Assembly (NCBI RefSeq): GCF_000023145.1
Contig: NC_012704.1
Location: 2,294,001 to 2,358,000, forward strand
Source of the DNA: Corynebacterium kroppenstedtii DSM 44385
GTDB lineage: Bacteria > Actinomycetota > Actinomycetes > Mycobacteriales > Mycobacteriaceae
Direction: 5' to 3'
DNA length: 64,000 nt
Shown: positions 26,056 to 35,099 of the stretch, piece after piece
How positions within the stretch are numbered: the stretch's first letter is position 1
Layout of the letters: each line of letters starts with the position of its first letter
Notes under the pieces: generated by a model
The model's input: only the letters and a program-made list of their open reading frames with translations
Database searches by the model: none
Told to the model about the DNA's origin: nothing
Translations under genes and position numbers: made by a program

Positions 26056-28497
26056 GTGACACAATTGGCACACTCTAACAGTTTCGGCGATGAACTCCTG
26101 GAGAGTATCCGGGCGACGTTCCCTCGCTCCGAGATCCTGCACACCGAGACGCTTCCAGCGCGTAAGGGGCGGCACGGGGAGTGGCCGTCGTGGCTACCCC
26201 TGGATTTCCACGATCACCTTGTTGACCAGGGCATTGCGCGGCCGTGGGTCCACCAGGTGCGTGTCGCTAATGCTCTGTGGGAGGGGCATGACACGGTGGT
26301 GGCCACGGGGACCTCGTCGGGAAAGTCTCTGGGCTACCAGATGCCGATTCTGACCACTCTTGCTGAGGAAAAGAACGCGACTGCCCTGTATTTGACGCCC
26401 ACGAAGGCGCTTGCGAATGATCAGCTGGCTCATGTGGCGGGGATGACGCGCGAGGTTGGTTCGCTCCGCGGTGTCAGTATCGGTGGGTATGACGGCGATA
26501 CTCCGCCAGAGGCCCGGCGCGCTATTCGCGATAGTGTGCAGTGGGTTTTCACTAATCCGGATATGATGCAACTGTCGGTGCTGGGTGCTCACGCTCGATG
26601 GGGGCGTTTGTTGCGCAACCTGCGGTACATCGTTGTGGATGAGTGCCATGCGTATCGCGGGATGTTTGGTGCCCATGTTTCTCTTTTTTTGCGACGTCTT
26701 GACCGCCTGGCCAGGGCGTATGGCGCTTCTCCGGTGTTTGTGATGGCTAGCGCGACGGCGTCGCGGCCGGCGGTTCATGCGTCTCGGCTGTGTGGTCATG
26801 ATGCTGATGATTTCGTGGAGGTCACTGACGACGCTTCTCCCGCCGGAGAGCGGACGGTGGTGTTGTGGGAGCCGAGTTTCCTCCCCGACATGGAGGGCGA
26901 ACATGGAGCACCCGTGCGCAAACCCGCGACCCAAGAGGCTGCGGATGTGATGGCGAATCTTGTTGCGCAAGGTGCTCGGACCTTGACGTTTGTGCGGTCG
27001 CGTCGGTCGGCTGAGACAGTCGCTGCCCGCGCGTCGGAGGCCCTTGGGCGGTTGGGACGCCCTGAGGATGCCGCGAGGATTGCGGCTTATCGTGCTGGTT
27101 ATCTTGCGGAGGACCGCCGGAAGCTGGAGCACGATTTGGACAATGGAAAGCTGCTGGGGGTTGCGACCACCAATGCGTTGGAGCTCGGGGTGGACATTGG
27201 TGGCTTGGATTCTGTTGTGGCCTGCGGTTATCCGGGGACGATTGCGTCGTTTTGGCAACAGGCGGGCCGCGCTGGGCGTCGCGGGCAAGGGTCGCTGGTC
27301 ACACTAATTGCTCGCGATGAGCCGATGGATACGTATCTTGTTCATCATCCGGAGGTTTTGTTGGGGTCGCCGGTGGAGCAAACGGTGTTTAACCCGCACA
27401 ACCCGTATGTGATGGTGCCTCATTTGTATTGCGCTGCGGTGGAACGCCCGCTGACCGATGAGGAAATTGACCAGTGGGGTGCCTGGTCGAGTGCCGAGTA
27501 TTTACGCGACGCTGGCCTGTTGCGCCGGCGACAACGCGGTTGGTTTGCGGTAGAGAGGCCAATTGAGGCAATGGGCGCACCGGATGATGCTGAGAACCGT
27601 GGAGTTGAGGCAGCTGGGTTGGGTGCGCTTCTTCCTCCCGATATTTCCCCGGTTAACGCGCATTCGGTGGTGAGTATTCGCGGCGACGATGGCGGTGACG
27701 TCGCCATTGTGGAGGGCGACACCGGCCGGCTGGTGGGCATGATCGATCAGGGCCGTGCCATGAGCCAGACGCACACCGGCGCTGTGTACCTACACCAGGG
27801 CGATAGTTATGTCGTCGATGATCTCAGTGTGGACGATGGCCTGGCTCTGGTTCACCGCGAGGCTCCCGCGTGGACAACCTGGGCTCGGGAGAACACCGAC
27901 ATTAGCGTCCTTTCTACTCTTTCTTCCCACGAGTTGGGCGATGGCGTGTGGTTGGCCTTTGTGGAGGTTGAGGTCACTCACCAGGTTGTCGACTACATGC
28001 GACGGATGCCCAGTGGTGAGGTCCTCGACGTCGTATCCCTTGATCTGCCGGAACAAACACTGACGACGACGGCCGTCGCGTACACGGTGGAGCCCTCCAC
28101 CCTTCGCCGGTGGGGTGTGGAGGAACGGGACTGGCCGGGCTCGCTGCATGCGGCTGAGCACGCCGCCATCGGAATGTTGCCTTTGATCGCGACGTGCGAC
28201 CGGTGGGACATCGGCGGCGTGTCCACTGCGCTGCACCAAGACACAGGCTTGCCGACGGTGTTCGTGTACGACGGCTACCCGGGCGGAGCGGGTTTCGCCG
28301 AGTGCGGGTACCGACGCTTCCACGAGTGGATTACAGCAACAGCGGAGGCTGTCGCCCATTGCGAATGTGAAAATGGGTGTCCTTCCTGCGTTCAGTCGCC
28401 CAAATGTGGGAATGGGAATGAGCCGTTGGATAAGGCCGGCGCTGTGCGGGTGCTCCGAGGATTGGAGTCGCTGGGGCGTGAGGCTCTGGAGGCCTGA
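26056..28497 (+). CDS. DEAD/DEAH-box helicase with DUF1998 domain
   Basis: An 813-residue superfamily 2 helicase. Motif I is TGTSSGKSLGYQ, motif II DECH in VVDECHAYRG, motif III SATASRP, motif V TNALELGVDIGG, and motif VI QAGRAGRRGQ. A C-terminal DUF1998 region ends in a four-cysteine cluster (CECENGCPSC, then CGNGNEPLDK). It matches the actinobacterial helicase always found near cspA and the Tad genes and related to YprA/MrfA, which acts in DNA repair in Bacillus. GTG start at 26056. The start lacks a strong ribosome site. A role in repair is inferred from family. Confidence 0.9.
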   Translation: MTQLAHSNSFGDELLESIRATFPRSEILHTETLPARKGRHGEWPSWLPLDFHDHLVDQGIARPWVHQVRVANALWEGHDTVVATGTSSGKSLGYQMPILTTLAEEKNATALYLTPTKALANDQLAHVAGMTREVGSLRGVSIGGYDGDTPPEARRAIRDSVQWVFTNPDMMQLSVLGAHARWGRLLRNLRYIVVDECHAYRGMFGAHVSLFLRRLDRLARAYGASPVFVMASATASRPAVHASRLCGHDADDFVEVTDDASPAGERTVVLWEPSFLPDMEGEHGAPVRKPATQEAADVMANLVAQGARTLTFVRSRRSAETVAARASEALGRLGRPEDAARIAAYRAGYLAEDRRKLEHDLDNGKLLGVATTNALELGVDIGGLDSVVACGYPGTIASFWQQAGRAGRRGQGSLVTLIARDEPMDTYLVHHPEVLLGSPVEQTVFNPHNPYVMVPHLYCAAVERPLTDEEIDQWGAWSSAEYLRDAGLLRRRQRGWFAVERPIEAMGAPDDAENRGVEAAGLGALLPPDISPVNAHSVVSIRGDDGGDVAIVEGDTGRLVGMIDQGRAMSQTHTGAVYLHQGDSYVVDDLSVDDGLALVHREAPAWTTWARENTDISVLSTLSSHELGDGVWLAFVEVEVTHQVVDYMRRMPSGEVLDVVSLDLPEQTLTTTAVAYTVEPSTLRRWGVEERDWPGSLHAAEHAAIGMLPLIATCDRWDIGGVSTALHQDTGLPTVFVYDGYPGGAGFAECGYRRFHEWITATAEAVAHCECENGCPSCVQSPKCGNGNEPLDKAGAVRVLRGLESLGREALEA

Positions 28498-28544
28498 GCC
28501 CCTGTAGCCATGAGCGTGCGAGCGCCAGCCTGCGAGCGTCCTAT

Positions 28545-29090
28545 TTATGCAGGCCCGGCGCGTGCGCTCGCGGTGGCCGTGAATGGTGAGTGTGGTCCCG
28601 ATACCTCGACGGACACGATAACGTCTTCGTCCTCAAACGTGCATGAGCGCAGCGAGGCGCTATTTTCCGTGGCAACCTGCTGGGCCAACGCACACGCCGT
28701 GGACGACTCTGGCGGTGTGCTCGTCACAGTTGAGAACTCCCGTGTTGTACTCGCCGATGAGAACTCTGGCGACGCGTTCACCGTGGACGACATTGGTGCC
28801 GCATTTTCCAGGCCAGGATCCGGCACCGCGTTTCCCGGATCCGCGTTTATAGGCGCCGTGGTGGCAATGACGTGGTCACCATCGGCAATAGTTTCTTGTA
28901 GTGCGTACGCCGCCGCGAGTGCGGACAAATCCGCTGCCCTATCCGCTTTTCGGGAGTCAACTACTTTAGACCCAACGGCGACCAGCGTCCCGAAAACACC
29001 GATGATTACTGTGCACACCACCGCTCCCACCACGGTCATCGACCCCCGGCACCAGAATTCACTTCCGCCCACGTTACGTTCCCCCTCCAT
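28545..29090 (-). CDS. TadE/G-like pseudopilin of the Tad locus
   Basis: A 181-residue protein with one N-terminal transmembrane helix (VVGAVVCTVIIGVFGTLVAVG) after a short Gly-rich leader. A Ser/Thr/Pro/Ala-rich middle and a small C-terminal beta-like part follow. It corresponds in position and shape to M. tuberculosis Rv3654c, the helicase/secretion-neighbourhood TadE-like family. It is the last gene of the minus-strand Tad cluster and faces the helicase gene, 48 bases apart. Start alternatives are ATG 29090 and GTG 29072, which has ggaggggg upstream. Confidence 0.75.
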   Translation of the reverse strand: MEGERNVGGSEFWCRGSMTVVGAVVCTVIIGVFGTLVAVGSKVVDSRKADRAADLSALAAAYALQETIADGDHVIATTAPINADPGNAVPDPGLENAAPMSSTVNASPEFSSASTTREFSTVTSTPPESSTACALAQQVATENSASLRSCTFEDEDVIVSVEVSGPHSPFTATASARAGPA

Positions 29091-29174
29091 TTTGTGCCTG
29101 TCGTTAAGGCGCTAGCTATTCGCACCCACGTATCCCGTGCGCCCACTGATCGTGATCAGTCGGACTTAACCGGA

Positions 29175-29654
29175 TTAGCCGGCGTCACCAGAGCTTCCGA
29201 TGTTCTCTTCGTTCACGGCCACCGACGTCGACTCCGCATCTTTCAGTGGGTTCTTCACTGTGACCGTTACTTTCACGAAGCCGGGCTGACCTCCCGCGCC
29301 TGGTGTCGTCGCCACCGTCATGGTCGAGTTTTTCACTGCGCTAGCCAGGTGTTGTTCGACTTCAGAGCGGTTTTCTCCTCGTGCGATGGCTCGCGCCGCA
29401 TTTGCCGACGCCTCCGTTGCCGCCACCTGATTCGCCACGGCCATGACCCCCACGATGACCATTCCCACGACGACGAGCACCATGGAGATCGCGAACGCAG
29501 CTTCGATAGTGACGCTTCCCCTCGCCCACCACGACGCCGTGGCGTCGGGTTGAGGAGCGTCGGAATCAGCGTCGTTGTTCTCCACGGGGCACGGGCCAGG
29601 AGAGACCGGCATGGTGTCGTCGGTTAACCGTGAACTTATCGATGCCCGGTTCAC
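29175..29654 (-). CDS. TadE-like minor pilin
   Basis: A protein of 159 residues if started at GTG 29654, which overlaps the stop of the Flp-like gene as GTGA and suggests coupled translation; a later ATG at 29612 is also possible. The membrane helix (AAFAISMVLVVVGMVIVGVM) is preceded by the TadE-type WARGSVTIEAAFA, with the conserved glutamate five residues into the mature part. The rest is an extracytoplasmic beta-rich segment. TadE proteins are minor pilins of tight-adherence pili. Confidence 0.8.
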   Translation of the reverse strand: MNRASISSRLTDDTMPVSPGPCPVENNDADSDAPQPDATASWWARGSVTIEAAFAISMVLVVVGMVIVGVMAVANQVAATEASANAARAIARGENRSEVEQHLASAVKNSTMTVATTPGAGGQPGFVKVTVTVKNPLKDAESTSVAVNEENIGSSGDAG

Positions 29655-29998
29655 TTCTTTTTGCTGTTCAGAGCATCTTCGATAATTCCCTTGAGTGCAT
29701 TTTCTACCTCGCCACCTGAGACGATGACGTAGAGCAGCCCGGCAAAGGCGGCCGCAGCCACGCACACCAAGGCGTATTCCAAGGTGGCCATGCCACGCTC
29801 GTTAAACAGCGCCGCGCGGGCTCGATCCCACCACCTCATGGGCGAGGGCTCGGACGTGTTCTTGTTATCCGAGATAGAAATGTCATCCGAAGGAGAATCG
29901 ACGGATCGTGAGGAGAGCTGAACGTCAGTGGCCTCTGATGTGTGCTGCTCAGCAATCTGGTTGGTGGATACTGCGTGGGTAGGTACTGCACAAGTCAT
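29651..29998 (-). CDS. Flp-like major pilin, DUF4244
   Basis: A 115-residue protein starting at ATG 29998 after aaagga. It has a long Ser/Asp-rich N-terminal half, then NERGMATLEYALVCVAAAAF, the Flp-pilin-type processing and assembly segment, and a short C-terminal helix ending SKKK. This is the DUF4244 family, placed like Rv3656c, and is the likely main pilin subunit. The long pre-segment before the pilin motif (about 65 residues) is larger than in classical Flp prepilins. Its stop overlaps the TadE-like gene. Confidence 0.8.
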   Translation of the reverse strand: MTCAVPTHAVSTNQIAEQHTSEATDVQLSSRSVDSPSDDISISDNKNTSEPSPMRWWDRARAALFNERGMATLEYALVCVAAAAFAGLLYVIVSGGEVENALKGIIEDALNSKKK

Positions 29999-30198
29999 GA
30001 TGAGTCCTTTCGAAAAGATGGCGGATGACAGGCCACACACCAACAGTGAGGCCTAAAACGCCAGGTCAATGGATATGGAGAAATAAAACTTGATTGAGAA
30101 ATAACCTCGAAAAATAAAAAAGAGGCACATAGACCGAATGGAATGCTGCGGTGGACCGCGGCCACCCATCGGCCTCTGGATCGTGATGGTTACCGTCG

Positions 30199-30675
30199 TC
30201 ATGACAACCCCGATAACAGTCCGATAGCAATAGGAACTAACCCCACCGCTATAAAGGCCGGAAGGAAACAGAAGCTCAACGGCAGCGCCACATACACGCT
30301 GGCTTTCTCGGCCTCCGCTACCGCCTGGTCCGTCGCCCGATGCCGCATATGCATCGACAACGCCCCGATATCGGCCGCTAACTGGGCACCCGAGCGTGCA
30401 CTCCGACGCGCACGTCGAGCAAAATCTCCTAACACCTCGTTCTCGGCGCACAATGCCCACGCGATGTCGGAATCCACCCCCATCGCCAACCGGTTCGCCG
30501 TGCCCTTCCAGACGTCAACAAATTGGGACCCACCACTATCGGCAACCGCTCCCACCGCTGCGCCTACCGGAAGGCCACACGACAAACACGCTTTCACCAG
30601 ATCCAAATCGGCGGCCGCGTTCAACATGGCCCCCGCACGCCCCACGCTCCCGACGTTCTTCTTCGCCGTAGTCAC
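30199..30675 (-). CDS. Tad secretion membrane protein TadC-like
   Basis: A 158-residue type II secretion F-domain protein. GTG 30675 overlaps the stop of tadB as GTGA. The F-domain helix bundle (ADLDLVKACLSCGLPVG, then RRSARSGAQLAADI) is followed by a C-terminal hydrophobic helix (LPLSFCFLPAFIAVGLVPIA). Together with TadB it forms the inner-membrane platform for pilus assembly. About 200 bases separate it from the Flp-like gene, probably a second promoter for the pilins. Confidence 0.82.
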   Translation of the reverse strand: MTTAKKNVGSVGRAGAMLNAAADLDLVKACLSCGLPVGAAVGAVADSGGSQFVDVWKGTANRLAMGVDSDIAWALCAENEVLGDFARRARRSARSGAQLAADIGALSMHMRHRATDQAVAEAEKASVYVALPLSFCFLPAFIAVGLVPIAIGLLSGLS

Positions 30676-31322
30676 ACCGCCACCGCCTTCGCCATCAGCG
30701 CGCGGGACCACTCCAGCCCCACGACCTCTAGAACAACCCCGACCAGGAGCAACAGCCCACCGAGCTGCGTCGTCAATAAAAAATGAATGGAGCCCGCACC
30801 CATGGACTGGCCCATTGCCACTCCGACGAGGGGCAGAAACATCAGCACGCGGGTCGACGCTCGTGGGCCCGCCAGCGATGCCTCGGTGCGCTCCTGGTGA
30901 TGGAGCTTCGCCTGGAGATCTGCCGCCGTGGCCTGCATGACCTCCGCTAAAGGCACGCCAGTGCGGTGCGACACCAACCATGCTCGGGCGATCGCCTGCC
31001 GCCCGACTTGCTCGGGCTCGCTGGACCACGTGCTCAGAGGAGCGCAAGGAGCGCCCAACCAGGCACAATGGTTCACCATCGTTCGAAGCTCGCGCGCGAC
31101 CTGGCCTTCCATGTCGTCAGCCCCGTCCATTTCGTCGGCAACGTGACGAACCGCCACCAAGGGGCTTGCACCGGCCAGTAGTTCACTCGCGATCATGCTG
31201 CTGGCCTGCGCCCACTGAGCTATTACTTGGCGTTGATTAATGCGAACCTGCTTATCGCTGCGGGCTCGTTGAGCCTCCACCACCGCGATCACACACGACA
31301 GCGGCACACCGACCGGGATCAT
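30672..31322 (-). CDS. Tad secretion membrane protein TadB-like
   Basis: A 216-residue type II secretion F-domain protein. ATG 31322 overlaps the stop of the upstream ATPase frame (ATGA), with gaggtgg upstream, so translation is coupled. There is an N-terminal membrane helix, a cytosolic helix bundle with LLAGASPLVAVRHVA, and two C-terminal helices (VLMFLPLVGVAMG and HFLLTTQLGGLLLLVGVV). Shorter than classical TadB, as in mycobacterial Rv3658c. Confidence 0.82.
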   Translation of the reverse strand: MIPVGVPLSCVIAVVEAQRARSDKQVRINQRQVIAQWAQASSMIASELLAGASPLVAVRHVADEMDGADDMEGQVARELRTMVNHCAWLGAPCAPLSTWSSEPEQVGRQAIARAWLVSHRTGVPLAEVMQATAADLQAKLHHQERTEASLAGPRASTRVLMFLPLVGVAMGQSMGAGSIHFLLTTQLGGLLLLVGVVLEVVGLEWSRALMAKAVAV

Positions 31323-33793
31323 CGCGCACCACCTCGCACGACGCGCTCCCACAATGGCCATGCATCGGTGCGGCCACCATCCGCCGTCCACACCATCACC
31401 ACTCCGGACGATGAAATGCCTGGATACAGCGGTTGTTCGTCGTTCCCCTTCCCGTCGGTTAAGGACGAATTCATCCCGACCGACGGCACTACTCCCACAC
31501 TCGCGAGGCGACGCGACGAGGCCCGCTCAACGTGGACAACGACCCGAATCGCAGCACGGAATTGAGTCCTCACCGACTCCGGAGACATCCCCGCCATTGC
31601 GCCCAGGGCCTCGCAGCGCGCCGGGATTTCCTCCGGTCCGTTCGCGTGAATAGTTCCGCAGCCGCCGTCGTGACCAGTGTTTAAGGCCGCAAAAAGCTCC
31701 TGGATCTCGGCGCCACGGATCTCGCCCACCACGATCCGATCCGGCCTCATCCGCAACGTCTGCTTGACCACATTGCGTAACGTGATCTCCCCCTGGCCTT
31801 CCACATTGGGCGATGTCGTCGTCAACGCGACAACATGCGGATGCCGGGGATGCAGCTCACGAGTGTCCTCCACGCACACGATCCGCTCGTCCGGCGACAC
31901 CTCCGCAAGCAGGGCGGACAGCAGCGTCGTCTTGCCCGCGCCCGTCCCACCAGAGACCACAAACGCCTGACGGCTGCGCACCAACGAGCGCAACTCGTCA
32001 GCCATTTCGGGCGGCACGCTGCCACTGCGAACAAGATCATCAAGGCTGGTCGACGCCGTCCCCAGCACGCGCAACGACAAACACGGGTACTCGACGACAG
32101 GCGGTAGCACAGCGTGAACACGAACACTCCCGCCGGCAGAGTCGCGTCGATAAAAACCGTCCGCATATGGCGACGCGTCATCCAAGCGATGCCCACATGC
32201 AGCAGCTAACCGAACGGCTGTCGCCCGCACGTGGTCGTCGTCGCGGAAGGGAGAATCCACCCGACACAAACCGGCTGGGCCATCAACCCACACTTCCGAA
32301 GCCCCATTGACCAGCACGTCAGTCACATCCGGCAGATCCAGCAGCGGCTCCACGGGTCCGGCACCGTGGATCTCTTCACGAATCCGACGAACTTCTTGCA
32401 CGACGCCCGACATCCCGATGCCGGGATATTCCGCCCGTACCGCTGCGGCAATTGCCGACGTGGACGTATCGCCATTGCCCTGCGCAAGCCTCATGCGGAT
32501 TCGGTCGCTCACTGCCCCCGCTTGCGCCGGGCCCCCTGCCTGCGCCTGGGTTACTGCCGGCGCCGAAGCGTCGTCGGTATGGGCGGTCGAATTATCAGTG
32601 CCCGAATGACACGCCTGCACAAAACTCCGAACCCTGCTCATGCTGCTAGCTCCCCCCATGCTCGCGGCACGGCTCTGAGCACTGCTCATGGCGCACTCGT
32701 CGACCGGCAACGATGGCATGCTGTTCTTTATGTAGCCGTCCGCGATCTCACGTAACCCGGACACCATGCGCGCGAAACTCGACCGCCCACACAGCCGAAG
32801 GCCCGATTCCTCGATTTCCTTCGCGATCTTTTTCTCGGACGTGAACTCAGCCACCACCGGCATCGACGTCACGGATTCAACGTCTTTGGCCCCAACCGAC
32901 GAGACCGCCTCATGCTTCACCACAGCCACCGGGTCCGCACCGCCCTGGCGCGCCGCCCTCGACCACCGCACCGCACCGCCTAAACCACGCAATGTCGCAG
33001 GAACGACTACAAAAACGCAATCGCAGCCAGTGAAGCCCGATGCCTCCCACCACATCGCCCCCGACACATCAACCACCACCGATAAGCCCTCACGAGCGAG
33101 CGAACCGGCCACCCGCTGCACCAATGCCCCTCGCTGATTCCACTCCACGGCCGTCGGAGTACCGCGCCCCACCGACAACACACCCACGCCCTCTGGGGTC
33201 GCGGGGATATTCGCCGCCACCGCACGCCCGTCAACCCCACCGTTTTCCCACCCTCGCACGCTCACGTCACCCCACCTCATGCCCGGCTCACTTTCCACGC
33301 CGAGGAGGACATCGTCCGCGCCGGACACACAATTCGCGTCCACCACCACAGACCCACGCCCTGATCGAGCCCATGACAACGCCAGACCGGCCGCAACAGT
33401 GCTCCCACCTGCGCCACCGACAGCAGAAACGACCGCTATGCAACCGCCCGATACAGCACCTCGGGAGCATCGCGTCGACAATGCTTCCACCAAGTCGCCC
33501 GACCGTGCAGGCAACACCATGACGTCCTCGGCACCCACCTGGACCCCGCGCTCCCAAGGCGGAGTGCCCGCGCACACCACGAACATGCCGCGCCGGGGAG
33601 GGAGCGATAATAACGACACCTCGTCCAGGCCCCCGCAATCGGCCACCACGGCGTCGGCACTGCGCCACCGGGACGCCAACGCTGCATCCATCAGACCGTC
33701 GATAAGCGAAAATCCCAGAACAGCCGCACATTGTTCGACTTCTGATAACAAGTGGGGGTCCGCCACCAGGGACACAATTTCTTTCGAGGACAT
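31319..33793 (-). CDS. Ssd-TadA fusion: septum-site protein joined to pilus ATPase
   Basis: One uninterrupted 824-codon frame. Residues 1-370 are the Ssd/CpaE-like MinD-family part with the deviant Walker motif AVGGAGGSTVAAG near residue 125. Residues 370-430 are a Ser/Ala/Gln-rich linker. From about 428 on is a complete TadA/VirB11-type ATPase: VDVLVNG region, Walker A SGGTGAGKTTLL, Asp box VCVEDTRE, Walker B RPDRIVVGEIRG and the His box GCGTIHAN. In M. tuberculosis (Rv3660c, Rv3659c) these are two genes. An in-frame GTG at 32512, with ggggg upstream, could also give free TadA. Ssd is known to affect septum formation; TadA powers pilus assembly. Confidence 0.85.
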   Translation of the reverse strand: MSSKEIVSLVADPHLLSEVEQCAAVLGFSLIDGLMDAALASRWRSADAVVADCGGLDEVSLLSLPPRRGMFVVCAGTPPWERGVQVGAEDVMVLPARSGDLVEALSTRCSRGAVSGGCIAVVSAVGGAGGSTVAAGLALSWARSGRGSVVVDANCVSGADDVLLGVESEPGMRWGDVSVRGWENGGVDGRAVAANIPATPEGVGVLSVGRGTPTAVEWNQRGALVQRVAGSLAREGLSVVVDVSGAMWWEASGFTGCDCVFVVVPATLRGLGGAVRWSRAARQGGADPVAVVKHEAVSSVGAKDVESVTSMPVVAEFTSEKKIAKEIEESGLRLCGRSSFARMVSGLREIADGYIKNSMPSLPVDECAMSSAQSRAASMGGASSMSRVRSFVQACHSGTDNSTAHTDDASAPAVTQAQAGGPAQAGAVSDRIRMRLAQGNGDTSTSAIAAAVRAEYPGIGMSGVVQEVRRIREEIHGAGPVEPLLDLPDVTDVLVNGASEVWVDGPAGLCRVDSPFRDDDHVRATAVRLAAACGHRLDDASPYADGFYRRDSAGGSVRVHAVLPPVVEYPCLSLRVLGTASTSLDDLVRSGSVPPEMADELRSLVRSRQAFVVSGGTGAGKTTLLSALLAEVSPDERIVCVEDTRELHPRHPHVVALTTTSPNVEGQGEITLRNVVKQTLRMRPDRIVVGEIRGAEIQELFAALNTGHDGGCGTIHANGPEEIPARCEALGAMAGMSPESVRTQFRAAIRVVVHVERASSRRLASVGVVPSVGMNSSLTDGKGNDEQPLYPGISSSGVVMVWTADGGRTDAWPLWERVVRGGAR

Positions 33794-33857
33794 GGCGCCA
33801 TCGTGGCAAAAACCGGCGGCAGATCGTGCCGAAAAAGTGGCGGCACATCGGCCTCAT

Positions 33858-33881
33858 TGTGGATAAAAAAAGTTATCCACA
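33858..33881. promoter_or_regulatory. Two facing consensus DnaA boxes upstream of ssd-tadA
   Basis: Bases 33858-33866 are tgtggataa and 33873-33881 are ttatccaca, a perfect inverted pair of the DnaA box TTATCCACA with six A/G bases between. They lie 65-88 bases upstream of the Ssd-TadA start. DnaA could regulate this promoter; the same palindrome could also be a plain hairpin with an A-rich loop. Confidence 0.5.
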
Positions 33882-33965
33882 GGTTTCAGGCGCACACAAC
33901 AGAGCACCGGTTCAACTTGGAACAGTGGCCTTTAGGGATGCCGAGCAACCGCCTACAGATATAGA

Positions 33966-34070
33966 GCGACGGCCCGCATCAGGGGGGATCGATGCGGGCC
34001 GTCTTACCCGGCTCGGGGGGATGGCCGGGGCGGGCCACGCTCCTCACCCTTCAAGGGAGGGGGCCCTGCG
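33966..34070 (-). ncRNA. 6C small RNA
   Basis: On the minus strand two adjacent hairpins each expose six C in the loop. The first (34005-34027) pairs cccggcc with gccggg around atcccccc; the second (33968-34003) has a perfect 13-bp stem gacggcccgcatc around gatcccccct. The upstream part gaagggtgaggagcgtggcc is typical of the family. This is the actinobacterial 6C motif. In M. tuberculosis the same RNA (B11) lies just upstream of Rv3660c (ssd), the same place as here. The 5' end is placed near 34070 from a ttgcat...caaaat promoter-like pair and is approximate. The whole gap 33794-34445 holds this RNA, the DnaA boxes and an A/T-rich leader of the next gene. Confidence 0.82.
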
Positions 34071-34445
34071 CCAACAATTTTGGCACATCAAAGGCGCAGA
34101 ATGCAACACCCTTTCTAAATACCCCCGCTCTGATGCGGAAAATCGCGCTCACCACTGACAATGCCCCCGTTTACCCTCCACCCGGACATGAAGAAAACAA
34201 TGGCCACCCCTGTCTGGAAATTCGTCCCCACAGCCGTCGAATTAAACAATGCCCGTTTCCTCAGTCACTATTGCCGTAATCCACCCCCGTTAGAGCTATT
34301 AAATCTCTTAACAAGCCCAACAATGTACAAACTTTTCTGTCCAGGATTTCTTAATACGGCCTCAATCGCTATTTTCCCTAGCGCATGGCACAATTAGGTG
34401 AGAAAGTTTTGATTTCCCCATGTTTTAATGCGCAGGAGGATGCCC

Positions 34446-34970
34446 GTGAGCTCCACGAACAAAAATGGCTTGTACACCGATAGCTCAAACTCGGTTTTCC
34501 CCGAGGTAGGTAGCATCCCTCTCCGCGATGCGGATACTCACGCAGCAGGTCAAGGCAGCATTAATCGCCTGGTCAAGGACGCGTCCGGCCAGATCACTAC
34601 CCTCGTTCGCACCGAGATTGAGCTCGCCAAAGCGGAGCTCACCCAGTCGGTGAAGAAGGGCGCCATTGGTGGAGCGATGTTCGCCGTGGCCGGCATTATC
34701 GCTTTCTTCAGCGCGTTCTTCCTCTTCTTCACCCTGGCAGAAGTGCTTGACATCTGGCTCTACCGCTGGGCAGCATTCGCCATCGTCTTCGCCGGAATGC
34801 TCCTACTCGCAGGCATTTTCGCGCTCATCGGGCTCAAGCAGGTCAAGCAGGTGAAGAAGCCAGAAGCGACCATCGATTCCTTCGGCAAAATCCCCGAGGT
34901 CGTCCCTAGCGGTTCATCCAAGACCGCGAGCTCGAAGAACGTCGAAACTGCTGAAGGTCTCTACAGCTAA
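34446..34970 (+). CDS. Holin-like membrane protein (phage holin superfamily III, DUF1469)
   Basis: A 174-residue protein starting at GTG 34446, six bases after aggagg; the ATG at 34440 is too close to that site. It has an amphipathic helix (LVKDASGQITTLVRTEIELA), then two transmembrane helices (AMFAVAGIIAFFSAFFLFFTLA and WAAFAIVFAGMLLLAGIFALI) and a charged tail. It matches the actinobacterial YqjE-like proteins called holin-like; the position equals Rv3669. Such proteins are chromosomal and not phage remains. Role unknown, perhaps membrane organisation. Confidence 0.8.
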   Translation: MSSTNKNGLYTDSSNSVFPEVGSIPLRDADTHAAGQGSINRLVKDASGQITTLVRTEIELAKAELTQSVKKGAIGGAMFAVAGIIAFFSAFFLFFTLAEVLDIWLYRWAAFAIVFAGMLLLAGIFALIGLKQVKQVKKPEATIDSFGKIPEVVPSGSSKTASSKNVETAEGLYS

Positions 34971-35023
34971 ACGCTAGAAACACTCAGCACCGACGTGGGT
35001 TCAGCCACGTCGACACCACACCA

Positions 35024-35055
35024 CCGACGATGCCCCGCTGCATCGTCGGTTTTTT
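35024..35055 (+). terminator. Rho-independent terminator
   Basis: A 10-bp stem (ccgacgatgc with gcatcgtcgg), 6-base loop, then six T. It closes the holin-like gene. A second 8-bp hairpin (cgacgtgg/ccacgtcg) lies just before it. Confidence 0.93.
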
Positions 35056-35099
35056 GGTTCCGTCTACCGTCGAACCTCATGATTTGGTAAACCTGGTGT

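Noticed and set aside
26194-27288. 364-codon minus-strand frame opposite the helicase
   Set aside because: It is antisense to helicase motifs I to V, with no ribosome site and no domain.
34446-34970. Holin-like gene as a sign of a prophage
   Set aside because: This holin-superfamily protein is a conserved chromosomal gene at this place in actinobacteria; no phage genes surround it.
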